A DNA stretch of 64,000 nt from Flavobacterium flavigenum (GTDB lineage Bacteria; Bacteroidota; Bacteroidia; Flavobacteriales; Flavobacteriaceae), in assembly GCF_027111255.2 (NCBI RefSeq), contig NZ_CP114285.2, forward strand, positions 434,001 to 498,000, given 5' to 3'. A program made the position numbers and the translations under genes. Positions 16,976-26,740 of the stretch are shown in pieces; position 1 is the stretch's first letter; each line of letters begins with the position of its first letter. A model generated the notes under the pieces. It saw only the letters and a program-made list of their open reading frames with translations, searched no databases and was not told the DNA's origin.

Positions 16976-17182
16976 CTACTGTTTTGGAACAGCTGTGGTG
17001 TCTGTAATTACCGTAGTAGTATCCTGAGGAACATTTGTAGTATCTATAGCTGTAGAATCAACAGTTACTGCGGTTGAGTCGTAAGTTGCATCTGCAGGAA
17101 CAGTATCTGCTTTTTTACAGGAAAAAGAAAGTCCGGCTACAAGAACTAACAAGGCAATTTTGGTTTTGATACGTGTTTTCAT
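16976..17182 (-). CDS. Small Thr/Asp-rich lipoprotein
   Basis: A 68-residue lipoprotein with the signal MKTRIKTKIALLVLVAGLSFSC, lipobox LSFSC with the lipidated Cys at position 22. The mature part is a repetitive tail of Asp, Thr, Val and Ala (DSTAVTVDSTAIDTTNVP), probably disordered. I chose ATG 17182. A longer frame exists from a TTG at 17218, but that TTG is the end of a TAAATTTG promoter box, and the extra residues would hide the signal peptide. Function unknown; such tails are common in Bacteroidota surface or stress lipoproteins. Confidence 0.7.
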   Translation of the reverse strand: MKTRIKTKIALLVLVAGLSFSCKKADTVPADATYDSTAVTVDSTAIDTTNVPQDTTTVITDTTAVPKQ

Positions 17183-17215
17183 AATAACATCTTTTTTATT
17201 AATATTGAATAATTT

Positions 17216-17223
17216 CAAATTTA
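17216..17223 (-). promoter_or_regulatory. -7 box that decides the start of the small lipoprotein gene
   Basis: CAAATTTA on the plus strand gives TAAATTTG on the minus strand, the TAnnTTTG consensus. It covers the apparent TTG start at 17218, so translation must begin downstream at the ATG ending at 17182. It is identical to the box before the DUF892 gene. Confidence 0.55.
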
Positions 17224-17407
17224 GGTGTTGAATACCTTAAATTCTTACATAATTATTATTAATTTTTATAGAATACCAGTATTAATACATTAAATATTAA
17301 GATGTTATGAATTTCTTGTTTTTTAAAAATTATCAGCCTTAACTTTATCTCATAAAAATTGGTCAGCTATAAATATTTAAAATGGTTATAGTTCCTAAAA
17401 CATCAAA

Positions 17408-18448
17408 TTACAAAACAACAGCAATATTGTTTCTCTTAGAACTGCTCCTGATAATAAGGTCTGATTCAATTATTTTGGTTATCACTTCGTCACTTTCCTT
17501 ATTCTTCAAAATATGATCAAAGTAAACCATGGCTGCCTGATACCCCAGTCTTTCACTATTTTGATCTACGGAAGATATAGAAGGTGTAATGATTTCCGTA
17601 AAAGGTTCATTAGCATATCCAAAAATACCAATATCCTCAGGTATCTTAAGTCCGGATTGCGTAATGGCCAGCATAATTCCCAAAGCCTGAATATCTGATA
17701 TAGCCAGGAATGCGTCAGGAGGTTCTGGTAATGCAAGAAGCTTAAGGGCAGTCTGAAAAGCATTTTCTTTACTGATATTATCCTCTACAATAAAATGATC
17801 CGGAACGTACATTCCGGCTTCATTAATCGCTCTGATGAAACCTTCTTTCCTGTTCATATATAAATCCATATGCAGCGGTCCACCAATAAATGCAAGCCGC
17901 TGGTAACCTTCATCAATCATGCTTTTTGCAGCTTTATAAGTTGCATCCTTATTGTCGTTTATAACTCTGTGACCCGGAAAATTTTCATCACAGCGGTCAA
18001 ATTGAATAACATTGATTTTATGTTCTAAAACCTGCCCGAGAACATTAGCAGACTGTGTTTCTTTAGAAAGAGAGATCAAAATGCAGTCGACATTCTGGTG
18101 AATAAGAGTTTCGATAGCTGTTTTTTCAACATCTGATTTTTCATGAGACTGGCAAATAATCAGATTATGTTTGTTTTCAGTACATGCTTTCTCAATTCCG
18201 GAAATAGCATCCGAAAAGAAATTCTGATTGATATGAGGTACAATTACACCAAGGGTCATGGATGAACCACGTCTTAAGTTTGCTGCCTGTGTATTGTGTT
18301 TGAAATTAATTTCGGCGGCTTTTTTTAAAACAACCTGCCTTACTTCTTCCTTTACACCCGGCTTACCATTCAGGGCTTTGGAAACATAAGATACCGAAAG
18401 TCCAAGTTCTTTTGCTAAGTCGTATATCGTGATTCTTTTTGTGTTCAT
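17408..18448 (-). CDS. LacI family transcriptional regulator
   Basis: A 346-residue repressor-type regulator. The N-terminal helix-turn-helix is ITIYDLAKELGLSVSYVSKA (residues about 7-26), followed by the hinge helix region near NTQAANLRRG. The remainder is a periplasmic-binding-protein-like sugar-sensing domain, with MTLGVIVPHINQNFFSDAI, INVIQFDRC, AFIGGP and DIGIFGYANEP. It lies 92 bases after the DUF4861 gene and on the same strand as that gene and the GH43, so it most likely controls this arabinan/pectin unit in response to a released sugar. The effector cannot be read from sequence. Confidence 0.92.
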   Translation of the reverse strand: MNTKRITIYDLAKELGLSVSYVSKALNGKPGVKEEVRQVVLKKAAEINFKHNTQAANLRRGSSMTLGVIVPHINQNFFSDAISGIEKACTENKHNLIICQSHEKSDVEKTAIETLIHQNVDCILISLSKETQSANVLGQVLEHKINVIQFDRCDENFPGHRVINDNKDATYKAAKSMIDEGYQRLAFIGGPLHMDLYMNRKEGFIRAINEAGMYVPDHFIVEDNISKENAFQTALKLLALPEPPDAFLAISDIQALGIMLAITQSGLKIPEDIGIFGYANEPFTEIITPSISSVDQNSERLGYQAAMVYFDHILKNKESDEVITKIIESDLIIRSSSKRNNIAVVL

Positions 18449-18540
18449 TGTTGTAAATATATTTTAATGAATCTACTTGTAACCATTGGGTAAAAATTAT
18501 TAAAGTCGTTAGTTCAGGTGTTTTTGTGCGGTAAACAGCT

Positions 18541-19677
18541 CTATTTTACACTTACAACCAGAGGGTTATTTATTTCATGATAAAAATTTTCCAGATAGTC
18601 AAACCATTTCTTTGCATCCGTAAATTTTCCTGCTTTATCCCATGCCGCACCTGAATAGTAAATGATGGGTTCATTATTTTGAACTGTAGTTTTTGCTAAG
18701 AGCTGTATTTTGTCTGCCCACATATTGCTGACCGGCGTCGTCAATATGACTCCTGTAGCTGTTGTGCCATTTTTATCAGAAGCTGGCTCCCAATATGCCA
18801 TAATTCCCTGCTGTTCATTGAGTAAAATCTTTCCGGGATTAGCTCTTTTGCTGATTCCTGCGACAACCGGCAATGTTTGTGTTTCATCAAAAGTGTAGCT
18901 ATTCTCGATGCGACTGAGCTGTGAACCGGCATCGAGTGATATGGTTTTTATTACACTGGCTTTTATTCCGCCAGCATTCCATGTATCATAAATCAATTGA
19001 AAAGTGGATCGTAACGGACCATTGTCGAGCATTTTCCACCGATGATAATTAGCTGAATAGCGAATAGTATCTTTTACATATGGTGCCATATTTCCTGCAC
19101 CTAATGTATGCCCAACCTGATAATAATCCAACCCATCTCCGTGATCGGTATGGTAATCTGCCAGTTTATAACGTTCATTAATGACCATTTTATTAGTTCG
19201 TTTGACCCATACATCAAAACCATAAGCATCTTCGTTTGACCCTTCAATTGCTTTGCCATACGTACGAAAAGCAATCTGATCGTTCTCCCATGCAAAATCA
19301 TCTTTGCGTTCCGGAACATACCTGGCATAGGTCTTTACTGTAAATACTTCGGGCTTTCCTTTCTGAACAAAAAGAGTCAGTGTTGATTTTGCTTTTATAT
19401 CTACCTGAACCAGCAAATTCTGAATAACAGAAGACATTCGGTGCTCTAACTGAAAAATCACCTGTTTCTTCGTTTTTGGATTAATTACAACAAAATTTGA
19501 AGTATCGATTTCAGGATAACGTTCTAAAATGTTTTTCCAGCTTATGGCTACAACAGCCTCTTTGCGATCTAAATCCGAATGGTTTTCGATACTAATAGCT
19601 GCCTTATTTTGTGCCCAAAAACACATCGGAATACTAAAAGCGAAATAAAAAAAGAGTTTAATTGACTTCATGAACAT
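18541..19677 (-). CDS. Secreted DUF4861 family protein
   Basis: A 378-residue protein with a signal peptide (KSIKLFFYFAFSIPMCFWAQ). It has the beta-rich DUF4861 fold, recognised here from YGFDVWVKRTNKMVINERY and GDGLDYYQVGHTLGAGNMAP. DUF4861 proteins occur in pectin-related utilisation loci; no enzymatic activity can be assigned from these residues. A second member is encoded at 54983. Translation may begin at either of two Mets (19677 or 19671). It follows the GH43 gene by 34 bases and is probably in its operon. Confidence 0.8.
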   Translation of the reverse strand: MFMKSIKLFFYFAFSIPMCFWAQNKAAISIENHSDLDRKEAVVAISWKNILERYPEIDTSNFVVINPKTKKQVIFQLEHRMSSVIQNLLVQVDIKAKSTLTLFVQKGKPEVFTVKTYARYVPERKDDFAWENDQIAFRTYGKAIEGSNEDAYGFDVWVKRTNKMVINERYKLADYHTDHGDGLDYYQVGHTLGAGNMAPYVKDTIRYSANYHRWKMLDNGPLRSTFQLIYDTWNAGGIKASVIKTISLDAGSQLSRIENSYTFDETQTLPVVAGISKRANPGKILLNEQQGIMAYWEPASDKNGTTATGVILTTPVSNMWADKIQLLAKTTVQNNEPIIYYSGAAWDKAGKFTDAKKWFDYLENFYHEINNPLVVSVK

Positions 19678-19711
19678 TGATTTTAATTATCGTGACACAC
19701 CATTACAGATA

Positions 19712-20716
19712 TTAATCATTTTTGTTTTGCATAAAATCCGGGAAACCGCTTTTTGTCCATTCTACAACTCTTGCACGTGTTGCACGATTTTTATCAGATA
19801 ATTCATGACCGTGAATTTCTTTGTAATCCCTTGCATGATAAATCATTATAGTAGATTTTCCGTCTTCGCTTGTAGTAAATGAATTATGTCCGGGCCCAAA
19901 TCTTTTTAGTTCTTCATTTGTATAGAATACGGGTGCCGGAGCTTTATGCCAATTCGCAGTATTCAGTAAATCAGTATTTTCATCAATCCATAACAAACCC
20001 ATGCAATAGTTATGATTTGTGGCGCTGGCTGAATAGGTTACAAATATTTTTCCGTTCTTTTTAATTACGGCCGGACCTTCGTTTACATTGTATTTTTCCC
20101 TTTCCCAGCTGAATTCAGGTTCTGTTAAAATAATTTCAGGTCCTGTAAGAGTGGTTGCGTTTTTCATTTCAGACAGGACCAAAGCAGTTCCATTATCCCC
20201 ACCCCTTACATTTTGTGCCCATATAAGATATCTTTTGCCTTTATGCTCAAAAGTAGTTGCATCCAAAGAGAACGATTCTTTTTGTGTTTTCAACTGACCT
20301 TCTTCTGTCCATTTACCTTCCATCGGATTTGCGGAAGGATTTGACAAGACCCACATCCTTATATTCCAGATATTTTCAGACTCCCCTGCAGCAAAATAAA
20401 TATACCATTTACCGTTTATTCTATGCAGTTCAGGCGCCCAGATATGGCTGCCCATTACTCCTTTTTCATGTTTGTGCCAGATTTCTTTTTCTTTCGCTTC
20501 TTTTAATCCGTTAATACTATTGGCTTTTCGTAATACAATACGATCATATTCAGGCACTGTTGCAATTAAATAATAGTCACCATTATCTGCTTTATATACC
20601 CATGGATCAGCTCGCTGCTCTGCAATTGGATTATTGAATGCAATGGTTTGTGAATTGCCCAGATATGGATTGATTCCGGCGATTATTGCCAAAATTAAAA
20701 TTCGAACTAATTTCAT
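19712..20716 (-). CDS. Glycoside hydrolase family 43 (probable arabinofuranosidase)
   Basis: A 334-residue five-bladed beta-propeller hydrolase with a signal peptide ending near NSQ23. The three GH43 carboxylates are visible: Asp37 in RADPWVYK (general base), Asp152 in SLDATTFEH (pKa modulator) and Glu213 in NVNEGPAV (general acid). Supporting motifs are SHIWAPELH and GPGHNSF. The family removes arabinose or xylose with inversion. With a LacI regulator and DUF4861 gene beside it, and a GH51 arabinofuranosidase later, trimming of arabinan side chains of pectin is the likely job. It is the first gene of the minus-strand unit. Confidence 0.9.
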   Translation of the reverse strand: MKLVRILILAIIAGINPYLGNSQTIAFNNPIAEQRADPWVYKADNGDYYLIATVPEYDRIVLRKANSINGLKEAKEKEIWHKHEKGVMGSHIWAPELHRINGKWYIYFAAGESENIWNIRMWVLSNPSANPMEGKWTEEGQLKTQKESFSLDATTFEHKGKRYLIWAQNVRGGDNGTALVLSEMKNATTLTGPEIILTEPEFSWEREKYNVNEGPAVIKKNGKIFVTYSASATNHNYCMGLLWIDENTDLLNTANWHKAPAPVFYTNEELKRFGPGHNSFTTSEDGKSTIMIYHARDYKEIHGHELSDKNRATRARVVEWTKSGFPDFMQNKND

Positions 20717-21255
20717 GTTTATTTATATATTTATTTATTTATGCTTGTAAAAATAATTTGTAAAAACTGGTCACTAAGCAGCTTTTTGACGTCTCTTGTG
20801 TAAATGCAATTGGGTTTATCATACTCACCATTTGAACACTAATTAGTATGTCTAAAAACGTAAAGTAAACTTCACTAATAATTATATATTTATAATAATT
20901 GTATAATCAACACTTACAAAAAAAGGCATTTTTTTTATAAATGCACTTAATATTTAAAAATAATTTAAGTAAAAAAATCTAAATGCATTACTATTGTAGC
21001 ATAACTCATTTAAATTTCATTCTAATAATAAAAAAAACTTCTGATGGAGAAGTGCAAAATCATTATAAATAATGAAAACTTCTTATTTTAATTAGAATAA
21101 TTTTGTTTTTTTGAATAATATATTAAATGATTAATATTATTAATGAATTAATGAATCAAAGAATTAAAAAAAGAAACAGGACAGGCTTGATTTCTTGATA
21201 ACATTTTCTTTCAAAGATTTTCCTTTCAAAATTCAGTTACTTTAAATTAAAACAA
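20717..21255. other. Divergent intergenic region, no gene seen
   Basis: This very AT-rich gap separates the GH43 operon (-) from the DUF6625 gene (+). I found no open frame that looks coding and no clean TAnnTTTG box on either strand. A weak dyad, CATACT at 20820-20825 and AGTATG at 20845-20850, lies about 105 bases before the GH43 start and could be an operator; this is a guess. Confidence 0.5.
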
Positions 21256-22167
21256 ATGGATCAAGAGTATTCGATAGCCCTGTTAACCTGCTGGTATGGA
21301 GATTACCCATGGTATTTCCCTTATTTCATCAAATCTTGTGCCCACAATCCAACAATTGACTTTATAATTGTAACAGGCAATACTCAGGAAATCCCGGATA
21401 AACCTTTAAATGTTATTATAATTAATAAATCATTAAAAGACTTCAAGGCTGTAACAGCTACAAAATTTGGTTTTGAAGTGAATTTCGACAATCCTTATAA
21501 AATATGTGACTTCAAGCCTGCTTATGGTTTACTGTTTCAGGATATTCTTGAGAAATATGATTATTGGGGACATGGTGATATTGATATGATGTATGGGGAC
21601 ATCAGGAGTTTTATCACACCCAATATCTGCAATCAATATGATCTTATAAGTGCACACAAGGATTTTATAACGGGAACATTTTGTTTGTTTCGCAATAATG
21701 ATTTAATGCGGACTTTGTTTATGGAAAGCCCTGATTATCAAAAAGCTTTCTCTTCTAATGAATATTCAGGATTTGATGAATGTGATTTTCTATTTGATGA
21801 ATTACAGACACCCGGTATAACAGTTTTCGACTTTCCAGATCATATAAGCATGACTCATGTAGTTTGTAAAGCACACAAAGAAAAAAGAATAAAGGTTCTT
21901 TTTGAGTCCTACATGCATAAAAGAATGAGTAATAAAATGAGGTGGGATAATGGACGGATTATATATTCAAATAAAAAAGAATGCTTGTTCTATGATATGA
22001 TACAATACAAAAACGAATGTGAAGATAAAACCGTAATATACCCTATACCCAATATTTTTTATTTCAATAAAAAAGGCATTAATAAAAATAGTTTCTGGAG
22101 GTTAGCCGGACTAAAGATGTTACCCAAAAGGAAAATCTTTAAAAAAGTACGAATTTTTCAGCTTTAA
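21256..22167 (+). CDS. DUF6625 family, glycosyltransferase-like protein
   Basis: A 303-residue soluble protein. The N-terminus SIALLTCWYGDYPWYFPYF and the acidic HGDIDMMYGDI stretch near residue 112 resemble a nucleotide-sugar binding DxD of a GT-A fold. CDFKPAYGLLFQDILEKYDY precedes it. These features fit the DUF6625 family, which is thought to contain glycosyltransferases. There is no signal peptide, so it acts in the cytoplasm or at its membrane, perhaps in surface glycan synthesis. Donor and acceptor are unknown. It is a single gene followed by a sensor kinase in the same direction. Confidence 0.65.
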   Translation: MDQEYSIALLTCWYGDYPWYFPYFIKSCAHNPTIDFIIVTGNTQEIPDKPLNVIIINKSLKDFKAVTATKFGFEVNFDNPYKICDFKPAYGLLFQDILEKYDYWGHGDIDMMYGDIRSFITPNICNQYDLISAHKDFITGTFCLFRNNDLMRTLFMESPDYQKAFSSNEYSGFDECDFLFDELQTPGITVFDFPDHISMTHVVCKAHKEKRIKVLFESYMHKRMSNKMRWDNGRIIYSNKKECLFYDMIQYKNECEDKTVIYPIPNIFYFNKKGINKNSFWRLAGLKMLPKRKIFKKVRIFQL

Positions 22168-22252
22168 TAAACAGTTTGTGATTTTTCTTTGTAAATTTTT
22201 CTAAAGAGTTTGGTAATCAGGGTTTTTTATGAAAATGTTAAAGCTTAATTTG

Positions 22253-22260
22253 TATCTTTG
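22253..22260 (+). promoter_or_regulatory. -7 box that decides the start of the sensor kinase gene
   Basis: TATCTTTG matches TAnnTTTG. A nominal TTG start at 22258 falls inside this box, so translation should begin at the ATG at 22294, 33 bases after the box. Confidence 0.6.
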
Positions 22261-22293
22261 TCTACCCTATTTCTTAAAAAACCAAAACCAATA

Positions 22294-23682
22294 ATGCCCG
22301 AAGTTATACTGATAGATCCAAAAACCATTTTTTTGCTATATTTTTGGGGAAATTTTTTTACCTGTATTCTTATTTTTAGTTATTCATTTTCCTATGCTAC
22401 AATTGAAAGCAGAAAAATACTAAAATGGTTTGGTCTAGGAAAATTATTATTGACCATCGCATGGGTACTGATTATTTTAAGAAATATTATAGACAATTTT
22501 CTATCGATCAATCTGGCTAATTCTATGGTTTTTTGTGCCTGTTGTTATGAAACAGTAGCAATGTTATCGCTTCTTAAAACTAATACCAAAAAACGTTTCA
22601 GATTACAGATTGCAATTACGTTAGCTGCGATAATAATTTTTAATGTCGGAACCTTTTTAGGATGTACAATAAATACCCGTGTTTTAATAGGGGCAATTGG
22701 GATATTTGCCATTTATTTACCACCAACGATTCATTATTTTACTGAAAAAAGGAAGAAAAATTTTTTCAGAACATTTTATGTACTCTGTTATGTTGTATTT
22801 GAGATTCTGATCATGGTACGCGCTATTTACAGGTACATCTATCCGCAAAATATTTTTTTTTCCCACAATACACTGGACAGCCTTTATAGTATTAGCTTAT
22901 TTCTGGTAGCCCTTGTTGGAATTATAGGTTTTTTGCTTCTGGTTAAAGAAAAACAAGATCATAAAATACAGAAACTTTTGGATGACAAAAACCAATTCTT
23001 TTCCATTATATCGCATGATTTGAGGGGACCGGTAGGCGCAGCAGCATCCCTTTCTGAATTATTGGCTGAAGACATAGAAAAATACAGCCGTGAAGAAATC
23101 AGAGAGATTTCGGAAATTTTATGTCAATCAAATAAAAACAGTTACAAATTACTGGAAAACCTTTTAGAATGGTCGAGAGTACAAACCGGAATGATTACAT
23201 TCAGCCCTAAAAAGATAATCTTAAATACACTGATTGAAGAAAATATTGAACTACATAAAAATGCCGCATTAAATAAAAATATACATCTTTTATTTGAACC
23301 AGGTGATGTTATTGAAGTTCAAGCAGATAAAAATATGATTGATACTGTTTTACGGAATTTACTGAACAATGCAATTAAATTTACAGACAAAAATGGTAAA
23401 GTTGAAATAAAACTCATAAAAAAAGATCGAAAGATTGAAGTAGCTGTCATTGATAACGGGATTGGAATTCCTGATGAAATTAAAGACAAATTATTTAAAA
23501 TTAACCGAAAAGTAATTCAAAAGGGAACAGAAAATGAAACAGGCAGCGGACTTGGTTTATTGCTCTGCAGCGAATTTATAAATATACATAAAGGAAAAAT
23601 CTGGGTAGAAAACAATGATAGTAAAGGTACTACTTTTAAGTTTACCTTACCATTAGTAAGTCCAAGAGTTGTTCATGTGTAG
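22294..23682 (+). CDS. Membrane sensor histidine kinase
   Basis: A 462-residue kinase. The first 220 residues contain several hydrophobic segments (for example FLLYFWGNFFTCILIFSYSF and VALVGIIGFLLLV), forming a membrane sensor of unknown ligand. The HisKA domain has SIISHDLRGPVGAAASL with the phosphoaccepting His near residue 240. The HATPase domain has the N box VLRNLLNNAIKFTD, the G1 box VIDNGIGIPDEI and the G2 box GSGLGLLLCSEFI. No response regulator lies next to it, so its partner is elsewhere. The start at ATG 22294 is chosen because the upstream TTG overlaps a promoter box. Confidence 0.88.
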   Translation: MPEVILIDPKTIFLLYFWGNFFTCILIFSYSFSYATIESRKILKWFGLGKLLLTIAWVLIILRNIIDNFLSINLANSMVFCACCYETVAMLSLLKTNTKKRFRLQIAITLAAIIIFNVGTFLGCTINTRVLIGAIGIFAIYLPPTIHYFTEKRKKNFFRTFYVLCYVVFEILIMVRAIYRYIYPQNIFFSHNTLDSLYSISLFLVALVGIIGFLLLVKEKQDHKIQKLLDDKNQFFSIISHDLRGPVGAAASLSELLAEDIEKYSREEIREISEILCQSNKNSYKLLENLLEWSRVQTGMITFSPKKIILNTLIEENIELHKNAALNKNIHLLFEPGDVIEVQADKNMIDTVLRNLLNNAIKFTDKNGKVEIKLIKKDRKIEVAVIDNGIGIPDEIKDKLFKINRKVIQKGTENETGSGLGLLLCSEFINIHKGKIWVENNDSKGTTFKFTLPLVSPRVVHV

Positions 23683-23784
23683 AAATATAAACTTCAATGT
23701 TTTCTTTAATTCATATCACATAATTCCCTTAAAGTAATAAGATGAGTTATTGTACAACCTGAAATTACCTAAACAAGTTATACT

Positions 23785-23820
23785 ACTCCCTTGTTATATA
23801 TTAAATCGTAACAAGGAAGT
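23785..23820. terminator. Probable terminator hairpin
   Basis: CCTTGTTA (23789-23796) and TAACAAGG (23809-23816) form an eight-pair stem with a 12-base loop and AT-rich flanks. It lies between the sensor kinase (+) and the acetylesterase (-), which converge. Confidence 0.5.
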
Positions 23821-23882
23821 TTGATTTTATTATATGCCTTTACATGATGAATGAAACAGTTGGCTTCGTAGGATATAAAAAA

Positions 23883-24698
23883 TTATTTTTTAAAATTAGA
23901 ATTTAATTCTTTCATACCTTCAAAAACGAGCCTGGCAACTTCTACAGCACCTTTGGTTTGAAAATGAGTGTTGTCTTTTTCGCCTTCTGGATATGCTTCG
24001 TATTTTCCTGCAGGTAAATTCATGAAATAATTGTCAGAAACAAAATCTTTTCCCTTTTTTGTAAAAAAATCTCTTGAAGCTTTATTTAAATCTATTAAAG
24101 GCACCTGCATTTCAGCAGCAACATCTTTAGGAGCTTTATCGTATTCGCCATGTACATCGTTTAAAACGTTATCTTTCCATGGATAATTTCTGGCTACAGG
24201 AGTCAGGATAATTGGATAGGCCCCTTTTTCTCTTGTCTGTGATACAAACAGTCTTAAAAATTCTTTATAACCTTTTATATCTACATATCTTTCTGTTTTC
24301 TCAACTGATGCGTCATTATGACCAAACTGCATCATCACAACGTCTCCTTTTTTGAGATTTTCATATACTGCCCTCCAGCGTCCTTCCTGAAAAAATGTCC
24401 TTGTACTTCTTCCCCCCTTTGCCCTGTCATCGATACGGACACTATCTGATTGTATTAAATTTTTTATTTGTTTCAGACTGTCTTTTGCAAAAAACTGCTG
24501 AAAGACCTGACCCCAACCTGTAATTGGATATCTCGTTTTCATATAATCTTTTCCAGGTTCATAATTATTGGTATAATCAGCCATTGTAGAATCTCCGATT
24601 AAGTAGACTGTTGTCGAATTTGATTTTTTTGGTATAAAAGACATTATTACAAGGCAGGCTGCAAAGCAAAATAAGAAGGTTTTAAATTTTAATTTCAT
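23883..24698 (-). CDS. Rhamnogalacturonan acetylesterase (SGNH/GDSL, CE12-type)
   Basis: A 271-residue secreted esterase with an N-terminal signal segment (KTFLFCFAACLVIMSF). SGNH motifs are complete: block I YLIGDSTMADY with nucleophile Ser37, block II KGGRSTRTF with the oxyanion Gly, block III QFGHND with the Asn, and block V DNTHF with the Asp-His pair. GGRSTRTF is typical of rhamnogalacturonan acetylesterases, which remove acetyl groups from the galacturonate of rhamnogalacturonan I so that backbone enzymes can act. That fits the GH28 and arabinan enzymes in the window. A promoter box lies about 100 bases upstream. Confidence 0.88.
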   Translation of the reverse strand: MKLKFKTFLFCFAACLVIMSFIPKKSNSTTVYLIGDSTMADYTNNYEPGKDYMKTRYPITGWGQVFQQFFAKDSLKQIKNLIQSDSVRIDDRAKGGRSTRTFFQEGRWRAVYENLKKGDVVMMQFGHNDASVEKTERYVDIKGYKEFLRLFVSQTREKGAYPIILTPVARNYPWKDNVLNDVHGEYDKAPKDVAAEMQVPLIDLNKASRDFFTKKGKDFVSDNYFMNLPAGKYEAYPEGEKDNTHFQTKGAVEVARLVFEGMKELNSNFKK

Positions 24699-25024
24699 TT
24701 TATTTATATACTATATTTATTTTTAAATTAATCAAAAAGCTTAAATGAATTAATATTTATTTTTAGAGTTGAATAAATTCATTTTTGCCTTAATGACCAT
24801 ACAAAACTACAAATAATAAGAAAAACAATATTTTAAAAAATGTTATGTTTATCAATAGATCTATTTATTTTTTTTGTTCTTTTCTAATTTATTTGCTTAC
24901 CGTTAAATTCATTTTTAAAACACATTAAAGAATAATTTTTAACAAAAAATAAAGTTATTTTATTAACATATTTCCTAACTTCAATAAACCAAAAAATATT
25001 TTCCTATTTAAAAAAAAACAAATT
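24699..25024. other. Divergent AT-rich intergenic region
   Basis: This gap lies between the acetylesterase gene (-) and the GH130 gene (+). It contains the acetylesterase promoter candidate at 24802-24828 and otherwise only AT-rich sequence. I see no small gene or RNA signature, and no clean promoter box for the GH130 gene. Confidence 0.5.
24802..24828 (-). promoter_or_regulatory. Promoter of the acetylesterase gene
   Basis: CAAAACTA on the plus strand is TAGTTTTG on the minus strand, a TAnnTTTG -7 box at 24802-24809. CAA at 24826-24828 supplies a -33 TTG at a spacing of 16, slightly shorter than usual. The untranslated leader would be about 95-100 bases. Confidence 0.5.
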
Positions 25025-26491
25025 ATGCGTGTATCAGTCATACGAAAAAATATAAAATTTACACCGGATTCAAAAAGAGTCGTAGCACGATATTTTGTCA
25101 ATGGTGATGAGCGGACTAAACAAATGGTACTTCGCATAATGACATTAAACGACAAACAAGTATTAGAAACCCTGGAGCAAACACTTCGTGAATTTGCCAG
25201 ACGTCACCGAAATATTTCTGCTATATTTTTAAGACACTGCGAAAAAGTGCGTGATGTTATTGAAAGCATGCAGATTGATTATGAAGCTTTGTCTCTTGAC
25301 CGAAAAATGCTAATTGGTTCTTTTTGTACAATGGAGTATGCAATAGAATCTGCCGCTATTTTCAATCCGTCTATTATAGAAGATTTTGACCAGAGTGGTC
25401 TCGAAGCAGGAGAAAAAAGGGTTATTATTTCTTTTCGGGCAACAGGTGAAGGCCACATCTCATCAATTGTTTTCAGAAGAGGAATTCTGGACAGGGATAA
25501 TAACCTGCAGGTTATGAAAATTGGGCATAATATTGATAAAGCTGAGATTATACACAAAAGTTTTTTCAATAAGGAGCGATTTTTATTGAAATTATCTGAA
25601 ATGCATACACAAGACAAGTACATAACCCAAATTATGCAGGATTTGCCTGATGAGTTTGAATATGCAGTACTAAAAGACGTTATAAATACTGCTTTGAGTG
25701 ACCCATCAATTCGTGAAGAAAGAAGAACTGCATTAAACGAAATATTCTGGCTCGCAAAATCATTTTATGATGTTGAGTTCAAGCATGATTCTGATCTTAC
25801 AGAGCGGGTTATATTTCCCATATCCGATTCTGAAAGTCGCGGCATAGAAGATGCCCGCTTTGTCCGTTTTACAGATGATGACGGCTCTTCGCGTGTAATG
25901 GCTACCTATACAGCTTATAACGGCCATACCATATTACCAAAACTAATTTCTACTGAAGATTTTTATACTTTTAGGGTAATGCCTTTGCATGGTGCCGGGG
26001 CACAAAATAAAAATCTGGCCTTGTTTCCAAGAAAAATAAAAGGCAAATATGCGATGCTTGCCAGAATAGACGGTGTTAATAATTATATCATGTATTCTGA
26101 CAGAGTTACCCAATGGAATACCCCTATTCTTCTTCAGGAACCTCGTTATACCTGGGAGTTTACACAAATTGGAAACTGCGGATCTCCGTTGTGGACAGAA
26201 GAAGGCTGGCTTGTTATTACACACGGCGTAGGTACTATGAGACGTTATTGCATTGGCGCTTCCCTGTTTGATCTTGATGATCCTTCTAAAGAAATTGGAA
26301 GACTTACAGAACCATTGTTATCACCACTTGAAGACGAACGCGAAGGGTATGTACCTAATGTTGTTTATTCTTGTGGAGCCATTATTCATAACAATAGTCT
26401 GATATTGCCTTATGCGGTATCAGATTATTCATCAACTTATGCTGTAGTTGATATGGTAGAATTATTAGATGCTTTGAAGAAGAGTAAATAG
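25025..26491 (+). CDS. Glycoside hydrolase/phosphorylase family 130 (mannoside-acting)
   Basis: A 488-residue GH130 protein. About 170 N-terminal residues (FTPDSKRVVARYFVNGDERT and following) precede the five-bladed propeller, as in the longer GH130 members. Family segments include SRGIEDARFVRFTDDDG, with the Asp expected to act as proton donor, then QIGNCGSPLWTEEGWLVITH, GTMRRYCIGASLFDLDDPSK and REGYVPNVVYSCG. GH130 enzymes are phosphorylases or hydrolases of beta-mannosides, including beta-1,2- and beta-1,4-linked ones. There is no signal peptide, so it works in the cytoplasm on imported or stored mannosides. It is a single-gene unit with its own terminator; the exact linkage is not determined. 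Confidence 0.87.
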   Translation: MRVSVIRKNIKFTPDSKRVVARYFVNGDERTKQMVLRIMTLNDKQVLETLEQTLREFARRHRNISAIFLRHCEKVRDVIESMQIDYEALSLDRKMLIGSFCTMEYAIESAAIFNPSIIEDFDQSGLEAGEKRVIISFRATGEGHISSIVFRRGILDRDNNLQVMKIGHNIDKAEIIHKSFFNKERFLLKLSEMHTQDKYITQIMQDLPDEFEYAVLKDVINTALSDPSIREERRTALNEIFWLAKSFYDVEFKHDSDLTERVIFPISDSESRGIEDARFVRFTDDDGSSRVMATYTAYNGHTILPKLISTEDFYTFRVMPLHGAGAQNKNLALFPRKIKGKYAMLARIDGVNNYIMYSDRVTQWNTPILLQEPRYTWEFTQIGNCGSPLWTEEGWLVITHGVGTMRRYCIGASLFDLDDPSKEIGRLTEPLLSPLEDEREGYVPNVVYSCGAIIHNNSLILPYAVSDYSSTYAVVDMVELLDALKKSK

Positions 26492-26516
26492 TAATAAGAT
26501 TTAAATGTAGAATCAT

Positions 26517-26545
26517 AAATCCCATCTTAATCAATGGGATTTTTT
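26517..26545 (+). terminator. Intrinsic terminator of the GH130 gene
   Basis: AAATCCCAT (26517-26525) pairs with ATGGGATTT (26534-26542) around an eight-base loop and is followed by Ts. It lies 25 bases after the stop codon. Confidence 0.8.
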
Positions 26546-26740
26546 ACTTTAACTTAGGCTTAAAAATAGCTAAAATCCAAATAAGCTGTTTTAAGGTGTT
26601 TTTTTTATAAAAATGATCAAATATATACCTTTTATAAAATAATGATTTTAATAGGAGATATTAAGGTTATTTTTAATCGATAATATTTATTAAAAAAAAT
26701 ATTTAATAGTTAAAATTAATAATTCGTAATTTTGTAAAAA

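Noticed and set aside
20820..20850. CATACT...AGTATG dyad before the GH43 gene as LacI operator
   Set aside because: Six-base arms with 19-base spacing are expected by chance in such AT-rich sequence, and there is no central CG.
22258..22293. TTG start adding 12 residues to the sensor kinase
   Set aside because: The TTG is the last part of the TATCTTTG promoter box; the ATG at 22294 is preferred.
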